In this document: positions 1 through 10,238 of the stretch, piece after piece | Layout of the letters: each line of letters starts with the position of its first letter | Position numbering within the stretch: position 1 is the first letter of the stretch | Assembly: GCA_007922225.1 (NCBI GenBank) | Contig: ML679989.1 | Span: 19,241,570 to 19,305,569 of the forward strand | Length of the DNA: 64,000 nt | Direction: 5' to 3' | DNA from: Emydura subglobosa | Lineage: Eukaryota > Chordata > Testudines > Chelidae | Notes under the pieces: generated by a model | The model's database searches: none | Seen by the model: only the letters and a program-made list of their open reading frames with translations | Told to the model about the DNA's origin: nothing | Position numbers and translations under genes: made by a program

Positions 1-350
1 TTGGTCACAGTCTACATACCCACCTGGGGAACAAATAATTAATACTGGGCTCTCCAATCTAGCAGATAAAGGTAGAACATGATCCAGTGGCTGAAAGTTG
101 TAGACAAATTCAGACAGGACATAAGGTCTACATTTTTAATGGTGAGAGTCATTAACCAGTGGAATAATTTACCAAGGGATGTTGTGAGTTCTCCATCCCT
201 GACCATTTTAAAATCAAGACCGGATATTCTCCGAAAAGCTCTGCTCTAGGCATTATCTGGGGGCAGGTCTCTGGCTGTGTTATACAGGAGCTCAGACTAA
301 ATGATCAAAACGGTCCCTTCTGGCCTTTGTGGGATTTATGAATCTATAAA
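1..350 (+). mobile_element. CR1 LINE, 3' end
   Basis: This is the 3' end of a CR1 non-LTR retrotransposon in sense orientation, and it runs off the left window edge. It has the usual CR1 order: a 'cctggggaaca' block, 'ctctccaatctagcag', 'accagtggaataatttacc', then 'cagactaaatgatcaaaacgg' and a short tail 'gaatctat'. No reading frame survives. It lies in an intron of the nvd-like gene upstream of its first visible exon. Confidence 0.85.
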
Positions 351-1021
351 GGACATGATACTGTGAGACGTTTGTATAGTCTGAGCTGACCTCAAGTGAA
401 AGAGGATTTCCCCCCCTTTGATTCTGTATATAGTTAAAAGACAACACTATTTAACGCCTCAGATAGAGGGGACTCATTGACGTGAATTATTTTATTCATT
501 TAAATGATTTGAATGAATTAAACTTAGACCTTAACATAGGTTGCCATAATGTCTGATTTAACGTTAATCAGGTTTATTTGTAAAAAGAAAAATATATTTA
601 ATGTAACTTTTAAAAAATGCAAGTAAACATTTTAAAACACCCATCAATTTAGATCCACCCTGTCAGGTTTGGGCCCCCAAGGGTCTGTCTACACTGCAGC
701 TGGCAGCAAGCCTCCCAGCCCAGGTAGACAGACTCGCGCTAGTGGAGCTAGCTACCCATGTCCAAATCCAAGCTCAAGTAGCTAGCCCAGGCCACAATGC
801 AGAGGTACCATCAGACTCACGTGGGCGAACACAAGCCACAAAACCAGTCATCCTTCTGCATTGTTCTGGAAGAGCGCTCAGCTCCTACCCAACCAGCACA
901 AGAGATGCTGTGCAGTGCTAACGTTAGGTCTCTGCCGCTCTGTGCTGATGGCTGAAGCTCAGGGCTGGCTGAAACGATGACCCAGTGTTAGGCTGCGCTA
1001 ACCTACTTCTCCCCTCTGCAG
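351..1021. other. intron end of nvd-like gene
   Basis: Intronic sequence ending in a good acceptor (pyrimidine run then ctctgcag at 1014-1021). It is AT-rich to about 650. Between 681 and about 830 there is a partial short DNA transposon. No Rieske-cluster exon (CxH...CxxH) is visible here, so the preceding exons lie before the window. Confidence 0.6.
681..830 (+). mobile_element. short DNA transposon fragment (TGTCTACACTGC end)
   Basis: Begins with gggtctgtctacactgcag, the terminal motif shared by several hAT-like non-autonomous elements in this window. It continues with 'cccaggtagacagactcgcgct', which partly mirrors the terminus. The second end is missing or degraded. Family assignment is inference from the shared terminus. 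Confidence 0.5.
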
Positions 1022-1200
1022 TGCCAGACTTCGCAAAAATTAAAACCTGGCCCTCGTGTGAAATAAATGGAATGATCCTTGTCTGGTATCACTGTGATGG
1101 CGTTGATCCAATGTGGGCTGTCCCAGAGCAGGAGGAGATCACCGCGAACGAGTGGGTGTATCACGGCCACACAGAGCATTTTGTCAATGCACACATTCAG
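1022..1200 (+). CDS. nvd: neverland-type cholesterol 7-desaturase, exon A (first visible)
   Basis: First visible coding exon of a Rieske non-heme iron oxygenase of the Neverland/DAF-36 family. These enzymes introduce the C7-C8 double bond into cholesterol to give 7-dehydrocholesterol. The acceptor is ctctgcag before 1022; the donor is CAG|gtagga after 1200. The exon enters with two bases of a split codon and leaves in phase 0. It encodes about 59 residues between the Rieske domain and the catalytic domain, including [15 protein letters not shown], a family hallmark, then a [14 protein letters not shown] end that leads directly into the iron-binding motif of the next exon. The Rieske [2Fe-2S] exons are upstream of the window, so the gene is partial here. 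No frameshift or stop is seen. Function rests on family knowledge, not on a search. Confidence 0.88.
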
Positions 1201-1439
1201 GTAGGAGACTTCTACTAGGTCTGGCTAGAGTATGGATAGTGCTGAAGGTTTTTGTGCTCTGGAAGTTAGACCCTACCGAAAGCAGATGAGGACTCCACGT
1301 CTACCAATCACCAGCCCGAGCTTTGAAATGTTCCCTCTTAAACTTCGACTCATACATGGTGAAGAAGGGGAGGAGCTGGTAGAACGCTAAACAAATGGCC
1401 TTAGCTCTGTGTCAAGGGTTTCCTCTTGGAGTCCAGTGA

Positions 1440-1625
1440 AGGCCAAACTCTCATTGACTTCAGTTGGAGATCTGCCTACGATGCTTCATCCAGCCACTCA
1501 GTTATGGCATGTGGATGTGCCTGGAGTTGTTAAAAGAAACTCAAGGGAGTTAGGCACCCAACTGAATACCAAGGGGGTATGTACCCAACTCCCAAAGGCT
1601 TCTCTGAAAATCTCAGCCCATAGTA
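1440..1625. repeat. interspersed 'gagttaggcaccca' repeat
   Basis: Carries 'gggagttaggcacccaactg' and 'gaaaatctcagccc', phrases that recur in related form near 18835, 25980, 27060 and 57700. Similar palindromic non-autonomous DNA elements are common in turtle genomes (recollection). The copy is degraded and its ends are approximate. Confidence 0.4.
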
Positions 1626-2322
1626 AGACTTGACCATTTCCCCTCTTCTAGTAAACGGCACTTGGAAATATACACAAGCCCTTGGTGTGACGGTTGCCTA
1701 TCTCAGATGGCCCAATTCACTTGGCCACAAAACATTCATATAACTGGTCGCTAAGCTGTATCCCGCTGAAATACACTGCCTGCCTTGTTTCTTAACTGGA
1801 AATATCAGTAACTTTTCTCAGATGACTGGTGTCTGACTGACTCACGTGGCATGTAACCAGGACACGTAACCAGGAAAGAGCAGCCTTTATTATGGAGGCT
1901 CCACTTCGCTGTTCCATCGATAAACTCTAGTTGACCTTCCTTAAAACAGGAATCCAATTGCTTCGTTGTGTACAGAGAATGCAGCATAAGCTCCCCAAAC
2001 ATATAGCACGTGCTCTCTGAATACAGAACGGACAATCTGAGACTTGGCAAGGGAATCTGTTAATTTAGTTTGACTTAAAAATGAGTTGATTATGAAAGGA
2101 TCCTCTTAGAAATGTACACCTACTCCCAAGAGGTTTCTTTTCTGAATCATCTTTTAAGTACTGAACAACACAGATGCTCCAAATTTCCTGAGTTAAAACT
2201 CACTGAAATCTTGTGCATACAATACATTTGAAGAGACTTTACTGATTAATGGTAACTCTTTTGCTGCTAATCTTCATAACAAAGTTTTTTCTTCAGCGGG
2301 AGCCGACAAATGTTCTCCTACA

Positions 2323-2556
2323 AAGAATTCCGCGTAGAACTGTCTCTCTCAAAATGGCTGCCACTCCCCAATGCTTTCCATGGAAATAAGGCCACAGTCT
2401 GCTCGTACCAAAAATGGTGACTGGCATGGTTCTTACTGGAAACAATGGGAAGTGGTGGCTACTTTGATGGAGGGCATCTTAACTGAGAGCTGTTAGGTCT
2501 CTGTTTTACTTAGCACAATGGAAGATGGCAGCCATTTTCATATAAGGGGAATTCTC
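2323..2556. repeat. inverted-repeat element, possible short DNA transposon
   Basis: The 13-mer aaaatggctgcca at 2351-2363 is matched by its exact reverse complement tggcagccatttt at 2526-2538. Further out, 'agaattcc' near 2324-2331 is mirrored by 'ggaattct' near 2549-2556. The paired blocks in the same order suggest decayed terminal inverted repeats about 230 bp apart. No family name can be given. Confidence 0.45.
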
Positions 2557-3105
2557 TGAGTTTCTCTGACGACATTTTGTGTACCAGCCTCTACAGACAC
2601 TGCTATTTATGAAAATGAATGGCCAAAACTACTGTTAATCCAAAACATGTTTTTCCAAAAGTTACCTGTTGTCCACTCAACAGCAAGGTGGAAACTGAGG
2701 GGTGCGTGCATGAAAATATGAGGCACAAAGCAAGATTTGGGGCAGGCTGCATGCAGGAATGCAGGGGGGAAAGAAGGAGGGAGAATTTGGGAGAGGAACC
2801 CTGGTTAAAGCAGCTGCCAAATATTAGCTTGTTACAAGATTTTGTTAAAGAGACCCTCAGTCTCCCCCCATGGCTATGACACTTGTTTGTTTCATCCATC
2901 TGTTATGTCTTGTCATTAAACTTTCCGGGGCAGTGACTGTCACGGTCATGTCCGCACAGTACCTGGTGCAGTGGGGCTATCTGGGTGTTGCTGCAGTGTC
3001 ACTGGAAATATATGTTGCCTGTATCAGAATGGACATGTAACTTGGAACAAATTAACGTGTATTGACGGAGTCTGTCAGGTAACAGTTACTGTTCCCCACA
3101 TGCAG

Positions 3106-3231
3106 GAGATCCCAGAAAACGCTGCAGACTTTGCGCATCTAACTTTTCTCCACGAACCAGTTTTTATGAGTGGAGTTGACCTGAGATACACACACGCCAA
3201 GCTGTGGGAGTCTGTGAAGCACTGCTGGAAG
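3106..3231 (+). CDS. nvd: neverland-type cholesterol 7-desaturase, exon B (iron site)
   Basis: Exon of 126 bp (42 codons, phase 0 at both ends) carrying the mononuclear non-heme iron site of a Rieske oxygenase. Residues 1-16 read [16 protein letters not shown]. This contains N-x2-D-x2-H-x4-H with Asn at codon 3118-3120 and the last His at 3151-3153. In Rieske oxygenases the two His and a later acidic residue hold Fe, and the Asp bridges electron flow from the Rieske cluster of a neighbouring subunit. Acceptor is cccacatgcag, donor is AAG|gtaaaa. All key residues visible in this motif are kept, which argues for a working enzyme rather than a pseudogene. The second half ([11 protein letters not shown]) leads to a Trp-rich segment continued in exon C. 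Confidence 0.92.
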
Positions 3232-3863
3232 GTAAAAGGATCAACATAACACACGTATTAAATTTGAGTCGTTGCATTGACTTGCAAGTCCAGTTCAAGC
3301 TTTCCTTTGCTTCAGAGTTTTCCATATCTTCTGCCCTTCTCTCCTCTCACACACCCTTATGGTTGGCTTGAGCGCCCTTCTCCTGTCTTGCACTTGGCCT
3401 CAACCCTCCAGCCAGACTCATTTGTATGAAGCCTCTTGGGAAATATGACCAGCCTCTTCCCTTTCCACCTTAACTTCAGATATTCTACAAGATACTCAAA
3501 CGACAATGGTCCTACTCCATATGTCTTGTTTTGTTCTTTTTCCTGTGTCTCTAGACTATGGGTATGTCTATTCTGACGGCGGCAAAGTTGCCACTGTCAG
3601 ATCAATGTTTCTGGATCCATTGAGCGGTCAGTGTAGACTCGCTCAATCGATGAGGAGGTGGTTTTAATACATCGACTTCCTGAAGTGGCGTGGCGCTGCA
3701 TGGATGGCGCAGTGCAGTGAAGACGGCGTGCAGAAGGGAAGCAGAGAAGTCAACGGGAGTTACGCAAGTTTTTTGTGTAGCTTGCTTAACTCCGGTCGAC
3801 TGCCGCCGAATCTCCAGGTAAGTGTAGACCAGGGCTAAGTCACTTCTTCTCAATCTCTTTTAG
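3232..3863 (+). other. nvd-like intron B-C
   Basis: Short intron of 632 bp between gtaaaa and a cttctcaatctcttttag acceptor. Nearly half of it (3559-3837) is a DNA transposon copy; the rest shows nothing recognisable. Confidence 0.7.
3559..3837. mobile_element. non-autonomous DNA transposon, copy A
   Basis: Starts gggtatgtctattctgac and ends aagtgtagaccagggcta, so the ends are imperfect inverted repeats of the GTGTAGAC type. The body shares long stretches with 56291-56586, for example 'gggagttacgcaagtttttt' and 'cgactgccgccgaatctc'. It has no coding capacity. It resembles hAT-like short elements common in turtles; the superfamily is inferred. Confidence 0.75.
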
Positions 3864-3983
3864 GCTGAATGGCAGCCAGAACCAGAACCCAATAAGCACT
3901 GTTCCCAGTTAGAGGTTAAACATAGTCTAACGGTGTTTGGAAAGCACTTCTCCTGGATGGATTTCGCTGTTCGAGCCAGACAG
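3864..3983 (+). CDS. nvd: neverland-type cholesterol 7-desaturase, exon C
   Basis: A 120-bp exon (40 codons, phase 0 both sides) with acceptor ctcttttag and donor CAG|gtatgt. It encodes [24 protein letters not shown] and then FAVRARQ. The 'H-C-S-x-(L/M)-x-V-x-H-x-L-T-V-F-G' run is typical of the C-terminal catalytic domain of Neverland proteins and forms part of the substrate pocket fold. It follows exon B without a gap in the expected family order. Confidence 0.9.
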
Positions 3984-4349
3984 GTATGTAACACGTCACA
4001 GAACAGTGCTCACAAGTGCCAGGAACAAAGGAAGTTCTAGTGATTGAAGGGCACAATGAAATCTAATGTGGGCACGCTCACAAACTTGCTGGTTTTAGCT
4101 AAGTGATTTGACTTCCCTGTGCCACAGCTACATAGCTGTGAAAAGAGGCACAAGCAAGCATCATGCATTTTTGTATATGTCTCCAAGGGTGGAACAAGAC
4201 CCAGGGGAACGGATGCATGTAGAGCACTCTGTCCTGAGGAGTGAAGATGCAAACCATTAGCAACATGAGGAAGAGAAACAGCCATGGAGTGACTGGGCTT
4301 GTTTCTATCTAAACTTATGGAAGCAGTTGAGGGTTTGTATGGAACAGCG

Positions 4350-5322
4350 GGGATGTTTCAAAGGACTGAAGAAAAGCTAATGTTTAAAAAGGGTAAATGG
4401 GATGATTTGAGTAATTATAAGCCGATCATCCTGACATAGATCCTAGGCAAAATAATGGCATGGCTGATATGAGACTTGATTAATAAAGCATTAAGAGATG
4501 GGAATATAATTAATAACAATCAACATGAGTTGATGGGAAACAGATCTTGTTTTCGTTTTTAAATGAGATTCCAAGTTTATTTGATACGTGTTGCTTTAAT
4601 AGACATACGTCAAGCATTTGACTTGGTACCCTACGACATTTTGATTAAGAAATTGCAATGATACAAAAATCAACATGGCACAAATTAATAAACAACTAGG
4701 TCTCAAATGTAATTATAAATGGGGAAACATCATCGAACGGTTGTATTTCTAGTGGGGAATCCCACAGGAATTGGTTCTTGACCCTACACTATTTAACATT
4801 TTCATCAGTGACCTGGAAGAAACCATATAATCACTGATAAAGTTTGCCGACGACACAGAAATTGTAGTGGTAAATAATGAAGAGGACAGATCTCTAATAC
4901 AGAGCAATCTGGATTGCTTGGTAAACTGGGCACAAACAAAACACATGCACGTTAATACCACCGAATGTGATATCTAGGCACAAACACAGGCCATTCTTAT
5001 GGGATGGGAGACTCTAGCCTGGAAAACAGAGACTCTGGAAAAGATTTGGGGGGGGGGGGGGCAGGGTGGATAATCAGCTGAACAAGAGCACCCAGAGTCA
5101 TGCCAGGACCAGAAGGGCTAATGTGATCCTTGTCTATATAAACAGGGAAATCTCAACTAGGAGAAAAGCGGTAATATTACCTCTGTATTTGGCACTGTTG
5201 CACCCACTGCTGGAATACTGTGTCCAGTTCTGGTGCCCACAGTGCAAGGACATCAGTAAATTGGAGCGGGTTCAGAGAAGAGCCACATGAATGATTAAAG
5301 GATTAGAAAACATGCATATAGT
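4350..5322 (+). mobile_element. CR1 LINE, reverse-transcriptase part
   Basis: Decayed CR1 ORF2 in sense orientation. Recognisable pieces are the 'FKKGKW' region near 4385, a reverse-transcriptase FADD catalytic box at 4843-4854, and the CR1 C-terminal part near 5066-5290 ([19 protein letters not shown]). Several stops break the frame. It ends abruptly near 5322 without the usual CR1 tail, so its 3' end was lost after insertion. Confidence 0.85.
5048..5061. repeat. poly-G tract inside CR1
   Basis: Fourteen consecutive G within the CR1 copy, where other copies read 'atttgggggt'. It is a local expansion of a G-rich CR1 site. Confidence 0.9.
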
Positions 5323-7082
5323 AAGAAGTGGTGGGAGATAGAGGGGCCTGGCCTGGGTGGGGGGGTGCAGAACAATGCGGAGAATTGAGATGGGGGCTGG
5401 GTAGAATTAATTAGAATGTGAGGTCTGGGGAGCAGCTGACCGATGCGCACCTCATACAAACTGTCAGGTAGCCAACAAGAATGGGGAGCCAAAATCACCT
5501 TTCTTAATGTAGTTGGGCAAGCTGGCAACACATACCCACTGGGAAATCAAGGCCAACCACACAATGCAATGGAACGTTTTTTCTTAAAAAAAAACAAAAA
5601 ACAAAAAACTCCTGGCTCTTGGGGTCTGACTCATGATTGGGAAATCTCTGGAGTTGGCAAAACCGCTTCCAGCCGTAACATCGATTACAGCTACACTGCA
5701 CAGGCTTCGCTCATTGCAACACTCTAGGCTACACCTTACGGTTTGGCTTGGCAGACCCACTACTGGAGGCTCCTGTTCCATTGGCAACAGGGTCTCTGAA
5801 CCTCCTGCGTTTGGACGCAGATCTTCCAGAGTGGAGGCAGCAGCACCCTAGGCCGAGCCAGCTGTTGGCTAAAAGGCTTGGCTTGTATTCTTACCCCTGG
5901 TATGAAGCCTTGCTGTAGGGACGCTTCCTGTTGGGCAGATGGAGGATGTTCAAAGTGTGTGCGGAAGAAGGTGCAGACCCGTGTCCATCAAAGGACGGGC
6001 CTGGCAGTAGGAAGCCTCTGATGACCCTGACTAGACTGAGATACAAGCTGTGGAGCAAATGTTAACAAGTGTTAACACAAGTGGCCGTACACGGCACCTC
6101 CTGTAGATAAAGGGGCTCAAAAATGGGTCTCACACCTTTGCCAAATGCTGTTTGTGTCGTAGACAAGGTGGCAGGGTAATATCGTTTATTGGGCTACCGT
6201 CTGTTGGTGAGACAGACGCTGTCACGCTGACACAGAGCTCGTCTTCTGGGAACCTGAGCCCTACACAGGGATAAAACAGTTCTTCTCCCAAAGTGGCCTG
6301 GTTGGTTAGCAACACCTGGATGGCAAACCCAGCCTCTGTCACTTCCTAACCTAGCCCAAACCCCACAGGGCAGAGGGGCTCTGCTGAAGATTGGAGCAAG
6401 GGCCGCTGGGAAGAGCCGGCTCGGAGGGTGAAGCGTAGAGGCATCTGACTAGCTGGGCTCGGGATGCTGGGCACGTGATGCCAGTTTGGGACATGCATTT
6501 GTCTTTAGCTCTGTCACAAAGCAGGGAAAATCAAACCACACAGGACTCGCATGTTCATCTGCTTCCCTGTTCCATGCACGTGGTGTTTGCACCTGGCCGT
6601 GGGGCGTGTGTGGCTCTAAACTGTGGCCTTTGAGGGCGGTTATTACTAGGAAGAAAATGTATAGGACCAGACACTGGGCTTCGTGGGGGAGAGAGGTGGC
6701 AAGGTGAGCACAGCCAGCAGTGACAGCTCCCTGACATGCTTCTCCAGCCTGGCGCAGCATTAATGACCCAGAGCCATTTGCCCAGACCTGCCCTCGACTT
6801 CAGGGGGAGATCTGGGAGCTAGCTATGCCCCCCCCTACATCGGATGGAGACTCCTGCCTGACAAGGGGCAGTCCTAGCAAGAGACTTAGGGATGGCACGG
6901 CCTGAGCCGCATAAGGAGCCCCACGCTGGGCAGAGACTCTGCCCCTAAATCCAGGCTCTGGCCCCTGGACCCAGCAGAACTATGTTCAGCCCATCGGCGG
7001 TGAGGGTTGCCCCCCCCCCCCATTGCTCTGTGGCCTTCCTGCGTGAATACGGGAATGAGCTGAATTCCTTCTCTGTCTGAAG

Positions 7083-7259
7083 GTAGGGCCAGGGCTGGTC
7101 TTCCTGACCTTTGAACACGCTTTCCTGGGCCGGGGGATCATTCTGCAGAGCGTGACGCCCATGGAGCCTCTCCTGCAGCATGTCGTCCATCGGATCTACT
7201 ACCAGCGAAACATGCCGGCGGTGATCCCCAAGTTCATTCTGAAGGTGGAGTGCATCCAG
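7083..7259 (+). CDS. nvd: neverland-type cholesterol 7-desaturase, exon D
   Basis: A 177-bp exon (59 codons, phase 0 both sides). The acceptor is taken as ctctgtctgaag before 7083, because [18 protein letters not shown] follows the RARQ end of exon C exactly as in the family. A second AG three codons in would delete the VG. The donor is CAG|gtaagc after 7259. It encodes [14 protein letters not shown] and [15 protein letters not shown], conserved core of the C-terminal domain. The exon is GC-richer than exons A-C, matching the local GC rise in the flanking introns. Confidence 0.9.
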
Positions 7260-10076
7260 GTAAGCCGCCGCGGCTGGGTCTGCACGCAGAGCTGGGCTGT
7301 GAGTCCCAGCTGGAGGAGCCTCGCCCGCACCAGTGCTGGTTAGCTGGTGGGCGAACACTAGGGTGCAGTGTGGCAGCGGGAGGGGCTCCATGGGCATCAC
7401 GCTCTGCAGAATGCTCCCCCGGCCCGGTCCAAGACACTGGGTACGTTCTCAGAGAGCGAGCCCTCCCGCTGCTCTCGGCACGGCTACGCTTCTGACTGCG
7501 CTAGCGCAGGGATGCCGCCTCAAGATGGGAATTGTGCCCTCTCCCCACATGAAGTGCAGACGTAGCCGAAGAGCTGCTTCTAAAGGGAGGGGGTGTAAGC
7601 ACTGCGAAGCCCCTTGCTGTCTTGGCATCTGTAACCAGCCACGCTCTGTGGCACTCGGGGCTGCAGTGTCTGGGCTTGGATTACAAGGCAGACTGTTTCC
7701 CAAGTGCTCCCCGCAACCTTTGGTAATGCTGCAGACGTGCAGGGCAGTCCCATACGCCGGGACAGGAGGCTGAATGCTAAAGGCAGTGGAGCCGGCAGGC
7801 AGCGAAGTCTCCTTACACAAAGATGGCTCTTGGTGCGTTTCTTGTGTGTGTGTCTGGCTTAGACTTCCACAAACGTGGCAGGCGTGAATGTCAGAGGCAA
7901 AACTGCCCTGCCTTGTGCGCTTGGTGCTTTGAAAGCCAACGGGGTTTGGGTGCCGACCGCTCCCTTGGGCCAGTTCAAGTGTTCTGGACCACTACAGCTG
8001 GCGCCCAAAGGCCTAGGGGAAGCAATATCCGAAGGCAATGGGGCACTAGTCTGTTGGGCCTTGGCATATGGCAGCCAACTCTGTGACTGGGAGAAGGAGC
8101 AGGGTGGTGCAGAGTCCAGCTTTGCGTGCCGTCACCAGCCTGGCTGGCTCAAAGGAACGGCAGCACCGTGTGGTACTTGCTGAAATTTCCACCTGGCTTT
8201 CGCAGTTAGTCCCAGTTCAGTGTTCGGCAGTGGCTGAGAGCCTGGGAGACCATGCGAGGGCTGCCTCTTAGCATAACCATGGGCGTTTGGCCAAGACGGG
8301 CCGTTTCTGGTGCTTTGCTGCTATTGGGAATCCTTGACCTGCGGAGACCCTCCCTCACCACAGATCAAATTCGCTGAGCAAGGGGAGGCACATGGAGGGC
8401 TCCAGCAGCTCCTTTCAGTGCTTCACAACCCCTGGTGCTGGGGGCTGCTGTTCTGATGCCTGCTGATTACCCAGCACTCCCCATTGCCACGACCTTGGAC
8501 CTCTCTGACGGGGGAACAGAGCCATGGCAGAGCCATTCCAGCCCCTCCAGGGCCGGCAGCCATTTCAACAGCAGCTCCAGGTTCACCGCATCCAAGGGAG
8601 CTGAAGGAGCCGGCTGTGGGAGCAAGGCGCTCTGAGCTGGAGATTGCGCAATGGCTGGCAAAGGCCTCAATTAGTTTTGGTAGCCTCTCAAAACCCCTCC
8701 TGAGATCAGAGCCCCGGGCTTCTGTGCGCTGACAGACAGACCGACAGACAGATCCTGCCTACAGGAGGTGCAGTGACTCACTCCATCTCATGGGGGACCT
8801 AGGAGTGCACTCCCCCTTTGACAGATGGGGCAGCGAGGCAGAAGAATTAGGGGACTCCCCTGACGTTACGGGAAGTCTGTGCTGGTAGCTGAATCCAGAA
8901 CTCCTGAGTCCCTGCCCAGTGCCTCGGGACCACCCTACCTCTCTGTCAGCGCACACCACACCAAGCAATCCCCTTGGCGCTACTCTGCCAGGCGGGACTG
9001 GCGCCACCCCTCCCTGCCTTGGCATTCCTTCAGTGACTTATCCCCCCAAGGTCTGGATCCAGTTGACAGCTGGCCGTGTAAACCGGAAGAAAGCTGGAGC
9101 CCATTTGCTCGGACTCGGGATGGTAGTTCTGGAACTAGGCTGGTGTTCTCGAGGCTGGAGGCAGCCCGATCTGCCACTGACCTAACGAGGGTCCAATTTA
9201 AGCATGCGACACATGCAGACTTTGGATCTTGCCTGTGTTACCGAGGTGTAGGAGCAACACTAGTCTCTCCAGAGGCTGCTCTGCCAATTGAGCTCCGTTA
9301 CTCTTATGTCTGGGTGGAATTCACATTGTCTTACCCTGTACATCACTTAATAGTTCGCAGCCCAGATACGAGCATGACTCTCCCAGCGAGATACTGCTAC
9401 CTGCCCGACAAGCTCAAACCGTTGACTTGGCTCACTCTCCGTCTCAAAGAGAAGGCAGTACTTTCACGGTATTTCCTACCGGGAGAGCATCTGCTCCCAT
9501 TCTGGGCTGCCAGAGGCCAGACTTGTTACCCTTCTGGGGTTTCTGTGAATGGAAACATTTTGTGAGTTGCTGAGTTGTTTAAAGGCTGCCCATAGCTGAC
9601 AAGATGAGCCCCACACCTGCTTGGTGTTATAATATTTATACTGGAAAGGGAAACTCGTATTGTTCAGCACCTGGAGCCTATGAAAGGTGCTAAAAATAAA
9701 CTCTTCTCCTAAACCTTAAGTGGTGCTAAGGGGAAATGCCTCCAAGATAATAGAAATTTTGAGAGATCCCAGGTGAACACAACAAAGGAGTCTGATAAAG
9801 AAAATGGGGACGAAAGGGGCATTATGAATCCCTAAAGATCCCCTAAGCTTGTGTGATGAGGACGTAGGGGACTTAATGCGGCTGTTCTGTGGCTAATAAA
9901 CACTCAAAACACAGTGCCAGCAAAAGGTAAATAGCTGAGCTTGCTTCAGAGCCTGGGGGATCTCTGTGGATGCTAGCGTGCTGCACCAGTAGCATCACTA
10001 GTGTCTTGGTAGCGTGACTGAGCCTCTAGTTCAAAGTGCCAGGGATTTAAACTGATTCTGCTTCTTCCCGCCACAG
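7260..10076 (+). other. nvd-like intron D-E
   Basis: GC-rich intron between gtaagc and a ttcttcccgccacag acceptor. It contains a MIR relic at about 8765-8945. Long open frames here (for example 7333-7773 and 8879-9565) look like chance products of low stop-codon density. From 9600 onward it is AT-richer and featureless. Confidence 0.65.
8765..8945 (-). mobile_element. MIR/CORE-SINE relic
   Basis: Reads as the reverse complement of a MIR: 'gacagatggggcagcgaggcag', then 'gctgaatccagaactcctgagtcc' and 'cccagtgcct', the order typical of antisense MIR copies. Ends are approximate. Confidence 0.6.
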
Positions 10077-10238
10077 TTTGAACGTGACATAATGATCTGG
10101 AACAACAAGCAATATCTTTCGAAACCACTGCTGGTAAAAGAAGATTCCATGATCCAGAGGCACAGACGCTGGTTTGCTCAATTCTACAGTGAGAACAGCA
10201 CTAGATTCACTTCCCAAAAGGATGGCCTGGACTGGTGA
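10077..10238 (+). CDS. nvd: neverland-type cholesterol 7-desaturase, last exon E
   Basis: Terminal coding exon: acceptor cttcccgccacag, 53 codons and TGA at 10236-10238. It encodes [17 protein letters not shown], then [25 protein letters not shown]. The 'FERD-x-M-I-W-N-N-K' and 'RRWFxQFYSENS' blocks are signatures of Neverland/DAF-36 C-termini. Together exons A-E give about 253 residues of an enzyme that is usually about 430-460 long, so roughly the C-terminal 55 percent lies in this window. The frame is intact throughout. Known family role: cholesterol to 7-dehydrocholesterol, using reducing power passed through the Rieske cluster. Confidence 0.92.
   Translation, partial: FERDIMIWNNKQYLSKPLLVKEDSMIQRHRRWFAQFYSENSTRFTSQKDGLDW

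Larger units (their letters stand above)
1201..3105 (+). other. nvd-like intron A-B
   Basis: Intron with gtagga donor and a ttccccacatgcag acceptor. It contains a 'gggagttaggcaccca' type interspersed repeat near 1440-1625 and an inverted-repeat structure at about 2323-2556, listed separately. I see no further exon. Confidence 0.7.
3984..7082 (+). other. nvd-like intron C-D
   Basis: Intron with gtatgt donor. It contains a CR1 fragment at about 4350-5322 and a run of 14 G at 5048-5061. From about 5330 it turns GC-richer, without a recognisable exon or element. Open frames here (for example around 6449-6760) have no family features. Confidence 0.65.

Noticed and set aside
6945..7400. 151-residue open frame on the minus strand
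   Set aside because: Antisense shadow of nvd-like exon D and its GC-rich flanks.
7333..7773. 146-residue open frame on the plus strand
   Set aside because: Intronic and GC-rich, overlaps other open frames on both strands, no family features.
8879..9565. 228-residue open frame on the plus strand
   Set aside because: It lies in an nvd-like intron, partly over a MIR relic, with no recognisable domain and no codon-use or splice support. Low stop density in GC-rich DNA explains it.
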